Virus record (IMG/VR): IMGVR_UViG_3300032242_003433
Coordinates: 1-21,473 of that record
From: a virus
DNA length: 21,473 nt
Direction: 5' to 3' (one strand)
The notes under the pieces are model-generated. The model was not told the origin of the DNA. It saw only the letters and a program-made list of their open reading frames with translations, and made no database searches. A program made the position numbers and the translations under genes. Within the stretch, counting starts at the first letter, position 1; every line of letters begins with the position of its first letter. Positions 11,928 to 19,801 of this stretch are shown here, piece by piece.

Positions 11928-12967
11928 TATACGCTAAGCTTAAAAAACATTTCCCTTACCTTCGCTGAGATATACTTACCGACATCCTTTGGTTCAAGGT
12001 TATTCTTAACCATCGTATCTGATTCTTCTTTGATGATATCATCAACAATCCATTTCATGAGCGCACCCATCTTTTTTACATCTATGGGTTCTCCGTTAAG
12101 AAATGTTTTTTCAAGCCCTTGATTGAAACGACTTTCGGTTACAGCGTATTCAACAAATTCATTTATTGAATTCAGCTTTTCAACATCTACCGCTGCAAGT
12201 GTTTTAACCTTGCTGGCAGAATGCTTTTCGCCCTTCACCTTAAACCTGTGAACAACACCCTTATATTCACAAGACCATACGATACCTTCCCCGATTCCAG
12301 AGAAACCAAAGGCCTTAGCTACTGGACACTCTTCTTCAACTGCGATTGTTAGTTCGGACAATTTGTTTTGAACCAATTGAGGCATGTTAAAATCGATATC
12401 CATTGAGTATGTTGGATAGTCTTCTATGTTGTAGATACGAGACTCTGGTGCTCTCAAATCGCTGAAGTCAACCCAGTATGCTGGACGTGGCTTGTCTTCA
12501 CCTTCAATGGCAAACGGGGATATCTTTACGCCAAAGATAAAGAAAGACTTCGGAAGGTTAGTAATCGCAACACCCTTTTGGATATTGCCACCACACCATT
12601 CACCGTAGATAGAAATGGTATTATCTTCTAGGTTCAAATTAAGCCTTTCAGCAACCTTTAGCATGAAGCTAATGAACGTGTCTTTATTGTTTTCAACAAA
12701 AAATGCAAATCCAGCGTTTTCTTGTTCAGGTGTAATGATATTCTCCCTAGATTGTGCCCATAGACCACTTAGTTTGTTATAACAAACACCAGCATTTGTA
12801 CCGTGAAGCTTTACCGTACCCTTGAATGTCAGTACTGGCTTTGGTAAGCTAGCATCGTAGATTGGTTCTTTGTTTTCATCTAGGCCTACAAAGTTAAATT
12901 GTCTATTGATATTAGCAATTACATTTCTGAATTGCTCTATGCTTGGGAAACTGATGTGTTTTTTCAT
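11927..12967 (-). CDS. RNA ligase, T4 Rnl2 family
   Basis: A 346-residue protein with the nucleotidyltransferase motifs of Rnl2 ligases. Motif I is KLHGTN, with Lys53 as the AMP-accepting lysine and the Rnl2-type His after it. The motif III area is IYGEWCGGNIQKG (120-132), motif IV is GEGIVW (226-231) and motif V is RFKVKG (Lys244, Lys246). About 90 residues of C-terminal domain follow. It seals 3'-OH/5'-phosphate breaks in RNA, typically nicks in duplex or structured RNA, using ATP. The start overlaps the upstream beta-barrel gene (ATGA). It is one of two RNA ligases in the window and may act with the kinase-CPDase at the right edge to mend cut tRNA. Confidence 0.93.
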   Translation of the reverse strand: MKKHISFPSIEQFRNVIANINRQFNFVGLDENKEPIYDASLPKPVLTFKGTVKLHGTNAGVCYNKLSGLWAQSRENIITPEQENAGFAFFVENNKDTFISFMLKVAERLNLNLEDNTISIYGEWCGGNIQKGVAITNLPKSFFIFGVKISPFAIEGEDKPRPAYWVDFSDLRAPESRIYNIEDYPTYSMDIDFNMPQLVQNKLSELTIAVEEECPVAKAFGFSGIGEGIVWSCEYKGVVHRFKVKGEKHSASKVKTLAAVDVEKLNSINEFVEYAVTESRFNQGLEKTFLNGEPIDVKKMGALMKWIVDDIIKEESDTMVKNNLEPKDVGKYISAKVREMFFKLSV

Positions 12968-13461
12968 TTTTTAGTCTTGATTTTTAGTGGAGGGATGTTA
13001 TATGTCACACAAGGAGTAATATATGTAGTTCCATCCCAATTACTACATGTTAAGCCGAAAGAAAAATCCTTGTAGTTATACCCTATACCAGCACCATATT
13101 CGATGAAGTGATGACTAGTGTTAAAGTAACCACCATATCCAAATAAAACGCTACCTGTAATGCATCCGAATTCTTTGGTGCCAGTTGCTTTTACCTCGTA
13201 GAAGTATTGTTTTATATTATCGCCTTCTGACCACATACCTCTTAGGCTTCCACGACCAAATATCGCGCCTACCGATAGGTTTTTATAACAAATACCGCCT
13301 TCAAGTCCTGTATAAGAACTACTAACGAAGTCACTTGAATTGGTCATCGATAGTCCGAGCGAAACATAGCCTGTGATGGGTGAGTATTTCACTGAGTCTT
13401 TTGTCTGGGCGAAAGCCGTTGATGCGAATAATACGCAAGCTAAGAATAGGATTTTTTTCAT
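12964..13461 (-). CDS. exported small beta-barrel-like protein
   Basis: A 165-residue protein starting at ATG 13461. A longer frame to 13524 runs into the promoter. Residues 1-19 are a clear signal peptide (KKILFLACVLFASTAFAQ, cut likely before or after Gln19). The mature part alternates Gly/aromatic beta segments (GYVSLGLSMT, GAIFGRG, GSVLFGYGGYF, GAGIGYNYKDFSFGL), as in small outer-membrane barrels. No specific family is recognised. It is unusual cargo for a phage operon with RNA ligase downstream. It may change the host surface or block superinfection; this is a guess. Confidence 0.75.
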   Translation of the reverse strand: MKKILFLACVLFASTAFAQTKDSVKYSPITGYVSLGLSMTNSSDFVSSSYTGLEGGICYKNLSVGAIFGRGSLRGMWSEGDNIKQYFYEVKATGTKEFGCITGSVLFGYGGYFNTSHHFIEYGAGIGYNYKDFSFGLTCSNWDGTTYITPCVTYNIPPLKIKTKK

Positions 13462-13481
13462 TGTTATTTTTTTGTTTACTG

Positions 13482-13513
13482 CAAAGGTAATAAATAATAT
13501 TGAGACTTCCAAA
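13482..13513 (-). promoter_or_regulatory. promoter of the beta-barrel/Rnl2 operon
   Basis: The -7 box TACCTTTG (13489-13482) and -33 box TTTG (13513-13510) are 20 nt apart. The start codon is 20 nt below the -7 box. The -33 box abuts the porin stop codon. Confidence 0.83.
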
Positions 13514-14920
13514 TTAAATTTCAAAATGTACTCTTAATCCAAGAGCATGTACTGGCCCCCTAGCTGAATTATAAGCTGGATTAACGATGAATTGATAGTC
13601 TGGTGATAGAGTTAAAAACTTATATTTGAAATTGTATTGCGCTTCAAATATGATTTCTGGGCTTATACCATTTGGATAATTACCTAATCCATCTCCTACT
13701 ATAAAGCCATATCCACCAGCCTTCAGATAATTTGCATGGTCTTTTGATATGCCGTTTATAGCAAACCCAAGTCTTATTATATCATCTGGTCTCTTGAACC
13801 TAGAACCAGAAATAAATCCACCGAAGGCTAGTGATTCATCTATTTCAGTATACATCCAAGACTCTCGTTTACCATCATTCCATGAGGCTCTAGCAAATAT
13901 CATTTCATCTTTCTTACCCAACTTCATCTCCCAACTTATGATAAATCCAAACTTACCATAGTATGGTCCACCCCTGCCCCTTTGTTTATCCAAAGCAGGT
14001 GAAACCAAATGCGATGTTGTATCATTAAGGGAAGTAGGAGTACCTACAACTTCTCTATTAGCTAAGCTAGTATCGGTTAATAGCGATTTAGTTGCGCTTG
14101 CGTATGCTGCCATTCTACCATGATTAGCAAACCCAGTTAGCTTTATTGAATTGCTGAAGTCTTTTTTAATAGGAATGGTTAGTTCAAGCAACTCACCATG
14201 TGCATTTGCCCAATCACTAGGGCTAGGTATAAATCCTTCTGTTACCAACCCATTTGACCATAATGCATTTACTGCGCTACATAAGCGTAGTATAAATTGT
14301 TTCTTTACGGTCTTAATCGATAAGGCATATGTATAGCCACGTGTATTTGATGGATAGTCCCAAGCTCCAGCATCCATAAGTGACCAATTTAATAAGCTGG
14401 TTGTAGGGTCATGACTTGTAACATTCTGGTCGAATATATCGCTTAGGCTAAACTTACCGAACGTAATTACGATTCTTTCGGTAGGTATCATCATCGAAAT
14501 CTTATTGAAGTCTCCACCCCTTTGTTTCTTTTCTTTACCTAAAGCTATGGTTTGTCTAAAGAAAAATCTACCTATATAAACACTTGGTGCTGGACTACCA
14601 ACCCTAAACGTTGTACCATTTGGAAAACCAGCTACGCCACAGGCTCCAGAAAAACCAGAACCGCCAGCAACTTCTGGGTTAACATATACTTCAGCGTATT
14701 TCCAAAGCCTGACACCGAAGTATAGAGTTGTTACCGATGATAGGGTGTTTTCACTAGTATTATATAGCGACTTATCACCAATACCAACGCTAGACCTGAA
14801 GCTTGGGTGATACTGCTCTACGAAGGTTTGTTGGGCATGAATGCTTAGTCTCTGTAGCGTATCTTGACCATATAAGTGTGTTGTTGCCAACACCATAAGT
14901 GCTATAAGTAATTTTCTCAT
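13514..14920 (-). CDS. OprB-like carbohydrate porin (outer membrane)
   Basis: A 468-residue protein with a signal peptide (residues 1-19, ending LYGQ). The C-terminal part is diagnostic: LTLSPDYQFIVNPAYNSARG followed by PVHALGLRVHFEI matches the closing strands of OprB-family carbohydrate porins, ending in an amphipathic strand with a near-terminal Phe. Internal segments (EVYVNPEVAGGSGFSG near 78-93, FGKFSLSDIFDQN near 156-168) also fit the family. It would sit in the host outer membrane and let sugars or other solutes pass. It is full length and undamaged, so it seems kept under selection. No TAnnTTTG box with proper spacing was found at 14921-14998, so its regulation may differ from its neighbours. 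It was probably captured from a host. Confidence 0.8.
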   Translation of the reverse strand: MRKLLIALMVLATTHLYGQDTLQRLSIHAQQTFVEQYHPSFRSSVGIGDKSLYNTSENTLSSVTTLYFGVRLWKYAEVYVNPEVAGGSGFSGACGVAGFPNGTTFRVGSPAPSVYIGRFFFRQTIALGKEKKQRGGDFNKISMMIPTERIVITFGKFSLSDIFDQNVTSHDPTTSLLNWSLMDAGAWDYPSNTRGYTYALSIKTVKKQFILRLCSAVNALWSNGLVTEGFIPSPSDWANAHGELLELTIPIKKDFSNSIKLTGFANHGRMAAYASATKSLLTDTSLANREVVGTPTSLNDTTSHLVSPALDKQRGRGGPYYGKFGFIISWEMKLGKKDEMIFARASWNDGKRESWMYTEIDESLAFGGFISGSRFKRPDDIIRLGFAINGISKDHANYLKAGGYGFIVGDGLGNYPNGISPEIIFEAQYNFKYKFLTLSPDYQFIVNPAYNSARGPVHALGLRVHFEI

Positions 14921-14998
14921 TTCGTTGTTAGTGATTTAACCATGTTTTCTATATTTTTTATCTTGTGTTATACAAAGATTACATTAAGTGGTATGCTA

Positions 14999-16408
14999 TT
15001 AAACAACCCCTTTAATCATGTTTTCATTAGCAATAATATCTTCCAACGTATCAGCTACATTCTTATCATCTCTAAAGCTTTTAAAAGCTGGATAGAGCAA
15101 CGAATAATTACCATTAGAGTCTTTGGACAGTCCAGAGCATTTAACTTCTATAATAGTCCCTAATAGTTTATCTTGATTCTCTGTGATAAATTTCATATTG
15201 GTTTCTGTTAACCCTTGAGGCCTAGTTACTACTTTTCCATCTGAGGATTCAACGTTCAACGATGAAATTACATTCTCGTTTTTAGTACCCTTGGTACCAA
15301 AATTGAAACCAGTGATTTTCAAATCAACATTCATTTCGATTTTTAGTTTTATTTGCCAATTAGGTTTACCATCTTTCCATTCACCATCATAGGCCTTAAG
15401 AATAGTTCCCTCCTGTGGTACACCATCAACCTCTGTTGCTAGTACCTCTTGGAAGTGTTCCATGGCTTCTGCGTATGTCTTACACACCTTTGTTTGTATG
15501 AGCGAAACCATTGTTGATTTTGCTGAAACGATTAGTTCGCCAGCCTTTATCAGACGAAGATTGTATTTTCTTTTAGATGCCTTTGCGAAGTACTCGTCAA
15601 TACTTATGGTATCCCATACCGTATATCTAATCTTATCAAGAGCTTCTTCAAAGCTTCCGTTCTTTTCCTCAAAAGCTTCCAGCTTCTTAAGGTTTTCTTT
15701 TGGGGTTCTTTCTTCTCTTTTTCCGCAAATATCTATGATAGATGCTATGATGCCGTTTGAAGCATAACGAGGAACACCATCCATGGTTAGTTCTCCGTTC
15801 AAAACGCAGTCTTCAAACTTCGTTAGTTCGGACAAAAACTTAGCACCAGTAACGATTGTTGGCTCTCCGCTGCGACTCTCCAATTCTACTTCACCATTAC
15901 GTATGATAGCGTTACAGTAACGACCATCCATCTTTATTTGTGATAGACCCCATTTATTTTTTTCGAAGATTGCACGTGCTTTCTTTTCGTCAAAAGAGAT
16001 AGCACCCATATATGGAGTGTCTTCGATAAGGTCTTTAAAAACCTTATTCATCTGAGTGGTACCCATACCAATCTTGAGGTCTTTTTCAATGATACGCTCT
16101 AAGACATAAGCGTTATCTCTTGTTGAACCGCAAAGAATTTCTTTCAAGAAAGAAATTGCATCATAACCTGTATACTCACGATTTGAAATCTTTTGAACCA
16201 TATTAAGTGATTCATCTAAGGTATACGTTGAATTACCATCACAAGTATATTCTGGTATTTGTTTTAGATAGAACTTAACCCTCTTTGAGTTGGCTAGATA
16301 TAGAACATTTTTTAGTAGTTCGTTATCCTTATACTTCTTAAGTATTTCTATTTTTTGATTGGTGCTTGATTCAGCTGAGATTTCGTCAAGTATTTGTTTG
16401 ATGCTCAT
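14999..16408 (-). CDS. ATP-dependent DNA ligase, T4 gp30-like
   Basis: A 469-residue protein. The adenylation motifs are motif I KMDGR (Lys159 the AMP acceptor), motif III LNGELTMDG (Glu206), motif IV EGTILKAYDG (333-342) and motif V WQIKLKIEMNVDLKITGF (Lys354, Lys356). An N-terminal helical domain (1-130, with IGMGTTQMNKVF) precedes, and an OB-fold with GTIIEVKCSGL follows. The length is close to T4 DNA ligase. It seals nicks during phage DNA replication and repair. It has its own promoter; the gene before it ends inside that promoter. Confidence 0.95.
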   Translation of the reverse strand: MSIKQILDEISAESSTNQKIEILKKYKDNELLKNVLYLANSKRVKFYLKQIPEYTCDGNSTYTLDESLNMVQKISNREYTGYDAISFLKEILCGSTRDNAYVLERIIEKDLKIGMGTTQMNKVFKDLIEDTPYMGAISFDEKKARAIFEKNKWGLSQIKMDGRYCNAIIRNGEVELESRSGEPTIVTGAKFLSELTKFEDCVLNGELTMDGVPRYASNGIIASIIDICGKREERTPKENLKKLEAFEEKNGSFEEALDKIRYTVWDTISIDEYFAKASKRKYNLRLIKAGELIVSAKSTMVSLIQTKVCKTYAEAMEHFQEVLATEVDGVPQEGTILKAYDGEWKDGKPNWQIKLKIEMNVDLKITGFNFGTKGTKNENVISSLNVESSDGKVVTRPQGLTETNMKFITENQDKLLGTIIEVKCSGLSKDSNGNYSLLYPAFKSFRDDKNVADTLEDIIANENMIKGVV

Positions 16409-16425
16409 ATTTGTATTTATAAGTG

Positions 16426-16457
16426 TAAAGGTATGAATTTATTTTGTTATTACCAAA
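16426..16457 (-). promoter_or_regulatory. promoter of the DNA ligase gene
   Basis: The -7 box TACCTTTA (16433-16426, last base off consensus) and -33 box TTTG (16457-16454) are 20 nt apart. It lies partly within the 3' end of the HD gene. The start codon is 17 nt below. Confidence 0.75.
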
Positions 16458-17053
16458 TTTAAAGCAGTATATAATTGAATTTGGTTTGTCATGATGAACT
16501 TAGCATTTTCGTAAGCACCCTCTTGAAAAGGAAAGTTTCTTTTTGCTTTCTTCAACATAGGTATCGTGAAATCTAGCGTCTCTTGAATGTAAGTTACTCT
16601 TTTTTCTGGCTTAAATCCGTTCAACATGGTCATAAGGTTATGAACCCTATCAAAGCACTTGCAAATACTAGCAATTTCGCATTCACTAATTGCTTCGTAG
16701 TATTGTTCGTTTGGTATCTTAACCCCTTGATACTCTTTGGTCATAAGCTTAACAGCCTTTGCCGAAGTAATACCGAAACGTCTTTCTATTTCCTCGTAAG
16801 AAATACCCTTGTCTTCACATATGTCATGTAAGAGAACTACGATGAAGACCTCTTCTTTTAAATTGAAATGATTTACTAGGGTCCTTGCAAGACTAGCTTG
16901 AGATACTTGATGTGAAAACTCATGCTCACCATCTTTGCGTTTTCCGTTATGAAACTTTTCAGCAAAAGCCATGGCTTCTACTGCCTTGTGGTAGCCTTTA
17001 CCTAATAACCAATAGCGTAAAGCAATCTTTTGTTTTTCGTAATTTTCTTTCAT
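16439..17053 (-). CDS. SpoT/MESH1-like HD hydrolase
   Basis: A 204-residue protein resembling the hydrolase domain of RelA/SpoT proteins. RKDGEHEFSHQ gives metal ligand His48, VVLLHDICED gives His76-Asp77 with Glu80-Asp81, and KCFDRVHNLMTML gives Asp135 with the family's D-x3-N. A long helix with KRVTYIQET follows. Family members remove the 3' pyrophosphate of (p)ppGpp, and small stand-alone versions exist. No synthetase domain is present. A phage may use it to damp the host stringent response or to clear a nucleotide signal. A -7 box lies 4 nt before the ATG, predicting a leaderless mRNA. Confidence 0.8.
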   Translation of the reverse strand: MKENYEKQKIALRYWLLGKGYHKAVEAMAFAEKFHNGKRKDGEHEFSHQVSQASLARTLVNHFNLKEEVFIVVLLHDICEDKGISYEEIERRFGITSAKAVKLMTKEYQGVKIPNEQYYEAISECEIASICKCFDRVHNLMTMLNGFKPEKRVTYIQETLDFTIPMLKKAKRNFPFQEGAYENAKFIMTNQIQLYTALNLVITK

Positions 17054-17057
17054 GTAA

Positions 17058-17089
17058 CAAAGGTACTAAATGTTTTTTTAAATTCCAAG
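17058..17089 (-). promoter_or_regulatory. promoter of the SpoT-like HD gene (leaderless start)
   Basis: The -7 box TACCTTTG (17065-17058) and -33 box CTTG (17089-17086) are 20 nt apart. TTAC and then ATG follow. Confidence 0.8.
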
Positions 17090-17097
17090 ATATCGGC

Positions 17098-17391
17098 TTA
17101 TAATTTATTCTTTTTGTCTCTTTTTATCGCCCAATATGTGCCTATGCTACCACCCAATAAGAATGCTATGATTGGTTGCCACTGTCCGCTTAGCATAGAA
17201 TTCAAACCAATGGTCATAGATAACAACCAAGTTATTGACACGCCATTGTTTGACCATATAGCACCAAATATGTTATCTTTTGTAGTATAAATGATGTTTA
17301 TCGTTCTAAGGTATAACATCAAGACTTGTGTTATGAAGATTACAACCGAAGCATACCAAGGATTAGCTAGTATTTGTTTGAATATTTCCAT
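17098..17391 (-). CDS. small membrane protein, three predicted helices
   Basis: A 97-residue protein with hydrophobic segments at about 12-30, 47-66 and 70-88 and a basic tail (KRDKKNKL). No family is recognised. Size and topology would suit a holin or other phage membrane effector, but no lysis partner is nearby. The start shares a base with the stop of the preceding gene (TAATG), indicating translational coupling within a four-gene cluster. Confidence 0.7.
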   Translation of the reverse strand: MEIFKQILANPWYASVVIFITQVLMLYLRTINIIYTTKDNIFGAIWSNNGVSITWLLSMTIGLNSMLSGQWQPIIAFLLGGSIGTYWAIKRDKKNKL

Positions 17392-17654
17392 TACCAGCTA
17401 ATAGTATAATAACCAACTTCTCTAGGGTCTCTAGGGTCAGCGGTTACGTAATCCACCTTAAAGCCTCTTTTAAGCAAGTCTTGTTTTGTTAGTTCTTCAA
17501 GAGGACCTAAATACGCTGTTGACATTTCATTTTTTTCAACACCAATCTTAATACTTTCCAGACAATCAGCTATTTGTTTTTTAACCTTAACACCAATTAC
17601 TTCAGTGGCTTGTTTTCTTGCCCACTCTGCCGTTACTTTTGAATCTTCCATCAT
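17391..17654 (-). CDS. 87-residue phage protein of unknown function
   Basis: No named family. The N-terminal half is helical (TAEWARKQATEVIGVKVKKQ). The C-terminal part is a mixed fold ending DPRDPREVGYYTISW, a form of ending common among small phage proteins that carry a helix and a small sheet. Start MM at 17654; the ATG overlaps the TGA of the tiny ORF before it by 4 nt. Confidence 0.72.
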   Translation of the reverse strand: MMEDSKVTAEWARKQATEVIGVKVKKQIADCLESIKIGVEKNEMSTAYLGPLEELTKQDLLKRGFKVDYVTADPRDPREVGYYTISW

Positions 17655-17731
17655 TTCATTCTTTTAGATGTTACTCCATTCCAACTATCTTTTTCAGCTA
17701 GATGTGGAAATAGTTTATAAAATTTTTCCAT
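17651..17731 (-). CDS. 26-codon coupled small ORF
   Basis: ATG at 17731 overlaps the end of the 113-residue gene by 17 nt, and its TGA overlaps the start of the 87-residue gene (ATGA). The peptide (FYKLFPHLAEKDSW in its middle) has no known relative. It fills exactly the gap between two coupled genes, so it is probably translated, if only to pass ribosomes on. Confidence 0.5.
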   Translation of the reverse strand: MEKFYKLFPHLAEKDSWNGVTSKRMK

Positions 17732-18056
17732 TTAACACAAAATAATCTAAACCAAATCTATCATGGATATCGGCAATTTCTTCGCTTACCTCCCATCCAG
17801 CTTCTTCATATCGTTTCTTAAGTTCCTCATACATAAGCAAGCGTCTTTTTTCTGAATTTGGTAATTCATAAGTCTTATTGAAAATCTTTTGCTTGAAGCT
17901 AGCCAAGCCTAAGTCAATACGATAAGCATAACCATTATAATTGGATACGATTTCTTTATCGATATGCTTCTCAACCGATTCAATAGTTTTTAACTCTTTT
18001 TCACTTAAAGGTGAATTACGAAGCTTTTCATCTATCTCTTTAAAATTTACAGCCAT
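17715..18056 (-). CDS. 113-residue protein of unknown function
   Basis: No family is recognised. Charged and largely helical (KEIDEKLRNSPLSEKELKTI; KRRLLMYEELKKRYEEAGW), with no signal or membrane segment. It is first in the cluster of small genes running to 17098. The promoter lies 10 nt upstream of the start. Confidence 0.72.
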   Translation of the reverse strand: MAVNFKEIDEKLRNSPLSEKELKTIESVEKHIDKEIVSNYNGYAYRIDLGLASFKQKIFNKTYELPNSEKRRLLMYEELKKRYEEAGWEVSEEIADIHDRFGLDYFVLNGKIL

Positions 18057-18066
18057 AATTTTTTTA

Positions 18067-18098
18067 CAAAGTTACAAATTTATTTTGATATAAACAAG
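18067..18098 (-). promoter_or_regulatory. promoter of the small-gene cluster
   Basis: The -7 box TAACTTTG (18074-18067) and -33 box CTTG (18098-18095) are 20 nt apart. Confidence 0.75.
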
Positions 18099-18102
18099 AA
18101 AT

Positions 18103-18124
18103 CCTATAAGGATTATCTTATAGG
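18103..18124 (-). terminator. hairpin at the end of the Rnl1-type gene
   Basis: CCTATAAG and CTTATAGG form a perfect 8-bp stem with a 6-nt loop, overlapping the stop codon of the RNA ligase gene. On the minus strand ATTTCTTGTTTATAT follows, T-rich but broken. It is a weak terminator or a 3'-end stabiliser. Confidence 0.5.
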
Positions 18125-19242
18125 AGCTTGTATAACGCTTTATCGTCATAATTAAAGATGAAGTCTTCTACACTAGAAACCTTTCCATCAGCTAAGCCGA
18201 AGTATAAGCCAGTAAAGGTCTTTAGTTCATGCTTACCGCATACTTCAAACACCGCTTGAGCGAATTTTTTCTTTTCTTTTGGTGTGATGTTTTTTGGCAA
18301 GTTGGTTTTTAATTCATCCCAAACACCATTTAGCTTAGCCACCAACGCATCATAGTTAGCCTTCAACTTATATAATTCATCCTTACGGTCTGGGAACGTA
18401 GCACCGAACTCTTCTATTTCATTGGTCTTTACTATCGTTATTATATTATGTTCAGCTGTCTTACCCTTCAAGTGATGAACCGCCACATATGCTGGGTTCT
18501 TTATCTTAACACGGTTGAAGTTAGCGTCCACCACAACATAGCCCTCATCATGCCATACCATACCTTCGAAGGTCTTCAATAATGCGCCGATATTCTTTGC
18601 ATTCAAATCGTATGACTTAACACGTGGTACACCTAAGTCTTCAGCAATAGAAGTCAGTTCTTCGAATGAGACTTCTTGTAGGGTCTCAAGATTACGAACC
18701 GTCAACAAAGACGCTGATGACTCGCCATGTGGCTTTACAACTATGTTGTATGGTGTTGTTAATTCAAACACATATGTAAAGCCCTTGTTAAGCTTAGATG
18801 TATCTAGCTTGTACTTATCGGAAACAACATTCCAAAACAATTGGTTGAAGGTTGTACCCATCTTGTTGTTTACTTCACCTTCACCTTCTGCGGTACCAGT
18901 TGTTCCAGCATACCATGTATTTGCAACCCAGTCATAGTATACTTGTATACATGAGCCATCAAGCTTTTCAAGTACGTGAGCTGTGTTCCAGTCTATCTTA
19001 TGAGCGTTACCTTCCTCTGAATTAAAGAACTTGGTAAAAGCCAAAGACATAAGTTTCCAAGTATCTTTTTCAAGGATGATACCACGGCATTCTTGAACCT
19101 CTGGCTTAGCCATCATAGATGGACCACAGAGTTGGTCGTACTTCAACAATATCTTATGGTTATAAACCCTTATCTTAAGGTTGAACTCTTGTATTGCTTT
19201 AGCTAGACCATTTGCCTTTAAGTATTTTTGTATTGCTAACAT
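18118..19242 (-). CDS. RNA ligase, T4 Rnl1 family
   Basis: A 374-residue protein, close to T4 Rnl1 in length. ATG 19242 is preferred to a TTG at 19263 that lies in the -7 box. Motifs: ECRGIILE and KFFNSEE upstream of the site, motif I EKLDGS (Lys93), motif III TYVFEL (Glu160), motif IV EGYVVV (233-238), motif V VKIKNPAYV (Lys246, Lys248), then a helical C-terminal domain (about 265-374). Rnl1 rejoins single-stranded RNA ends and in T4 repairs tRNA-Lys cut in its anticodon loop by host PrrC. Here it may partner with the kinase-CPDase at 20664. It has its own promoter. Confidence 0.93.
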   Translation of the reverse strand: MLAIQKYLKANGLAKAIQEFNLKIRVYNHKILLKYDQLCGPSMMAKPEVQECRGIILEKDTWKLMSLAFTKFFNSEEGNAHKIDWNTAHVLEKLDGSCIQVYYDWVANTWYAGTTGTAEGEGEVNNKMGTTFNQLFWNVVSDKYKLDTSKLNKGFTYVFELTTPYNIVVKPHGESSASLLTVRNLETLQEVSFEELTSIAEDLGVPRVKSYDLNAKNIGALLKTFEGMVWHDEGYVVVDANFNRVKIKNPAYVAVHHLKGKTAEHNIITIVKTNEIEEFGATFPDRKDELYKLKANYDALVAKLNGVWDELKTNLPKNITPKEKKKFAQAVFEVCGKHELKTFTGLYFGLADGKVSSVEDFIFNYDDKALYKLL

Positions 19243-19260
19243 GTCTTTTGTTTTAGACAA

Positions 19261-19292
19261 CAAAGGTAAGAAAATTTTTTTGAACTTGCAAG
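19261..19292 (-). promoter_or_regulatory. promoter of the Rnl1-type ligase gene
   Basis: The -7 box TACCTTTG (19268-19261) and -33 box CTTG (19292-19289) are 20 nt apart. The start codon is 18 nt below. Confidence 0.82.
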
Positions 19293-19306
19293 TTTTTAGC
19301 GAACTT

Positions 19307-19546
19307 TTATCGTTCTAATACTACCAATACTTCAGAACTAGAAGTTGTCTCGCCAGATATAGAACATATCGATACAACCCTATATCCTTCGGCGTATTTT
19401 TTACTTACGAAGCTCTTAGCCTCATCCAATGAATAAAGGCCTTCAAACTTACTTACCAATTGGTCGGTGCTTCTGGTTCTAAGACTTGAGATAGTCGTGG
19501 CCGACATTAAAAATAAGATAGCCGCTACTGCAAATAAATTTTTCAT
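19307..19546 (-). CDS. 79-residue exported protein of unknown function
   Basis: Residues 1-20 look like a signal peptide (KNLFAVAAILFLMSATTISS). The mature part of about 58 residues is a small alpha/beta domain (DEAKSFVSKKYAEGYRVVSI...EVLVVLER). No family is recognised. It is 1 nt from the upstream gene, hence the last gene of a three-gene operon. Confidence 0.68.
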   Translation of the reverse strand: MKNLFAVAAILFLMSATTISSLRTRSTDQLVSKFEGLYSLDEAKSFVSKKYAEGYRVVSICSISGETTSSSEVLVVLER

Positions 19547-19547
19547 A

Positions 19548-19799
19548 TTAGTTAATTAAGGTGAAGTCACCAGTTTTCTTTAGTAATTTTATGTCTTGAC
19601 ACTTATTTTGGACAACAAATATACAAGTATCTTTTTTGTCATCAGATACATATGTATATGGACCTTCTGGTACGCTAAGCGTGAAGTAGCAAAAGTCATA
19701 GTCTTTGCAAACCAGCTTATATGCTTTATTTGTTTCAGTGTTTGTAAGTTTACCGCTTGGGCAGTAGAACGAAATTAAAATTAATACTAGCGTTTTCAT
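19548..19799 (-). CDS. 83-residue exported protein of unknown function
   Basis: A short hydrophobic start (KTLVLILISFY) suggests export. Cys residues at 13, 31, 37, 59 and 67 could make disulphides or, for the first, a lipid anchor, though the sequence before it is not a good lipobox. The rest is beta-rich. No family is recognised. It is 2 nt from the upstream gene and in the same operon. Confidence 0.62.
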   Translation of the reverse strand: MKTLVLILISFYCPSGKLTNTETNKAYKLVCKDYDFCYFTLSVPEGPYTYVSDDKKDTCIFVVQNKCQDIKLLKKTGDFTLIN

Positions 19800-19801
19800 A
19801 A

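Noticed and set aside
13462-13524. Upstream extension of the beta-barrel protein
   Set aside because: It would place the promoter inside the gene and spoil a clear signal peptide at the ATG at 13461.
14971-15004. Promoter for the porin from CAAAGATT on the plus strand
   Set aside because: It does not match CAAAnnTA and no -33 element lies at 20 nt spacing.
19243-19263. TTG start for the Rnl1-type ligase
   Set aside because: It overlaps the -7 box; the ATG at 19242 begins the conserved sequence 18 nt below the promoter.
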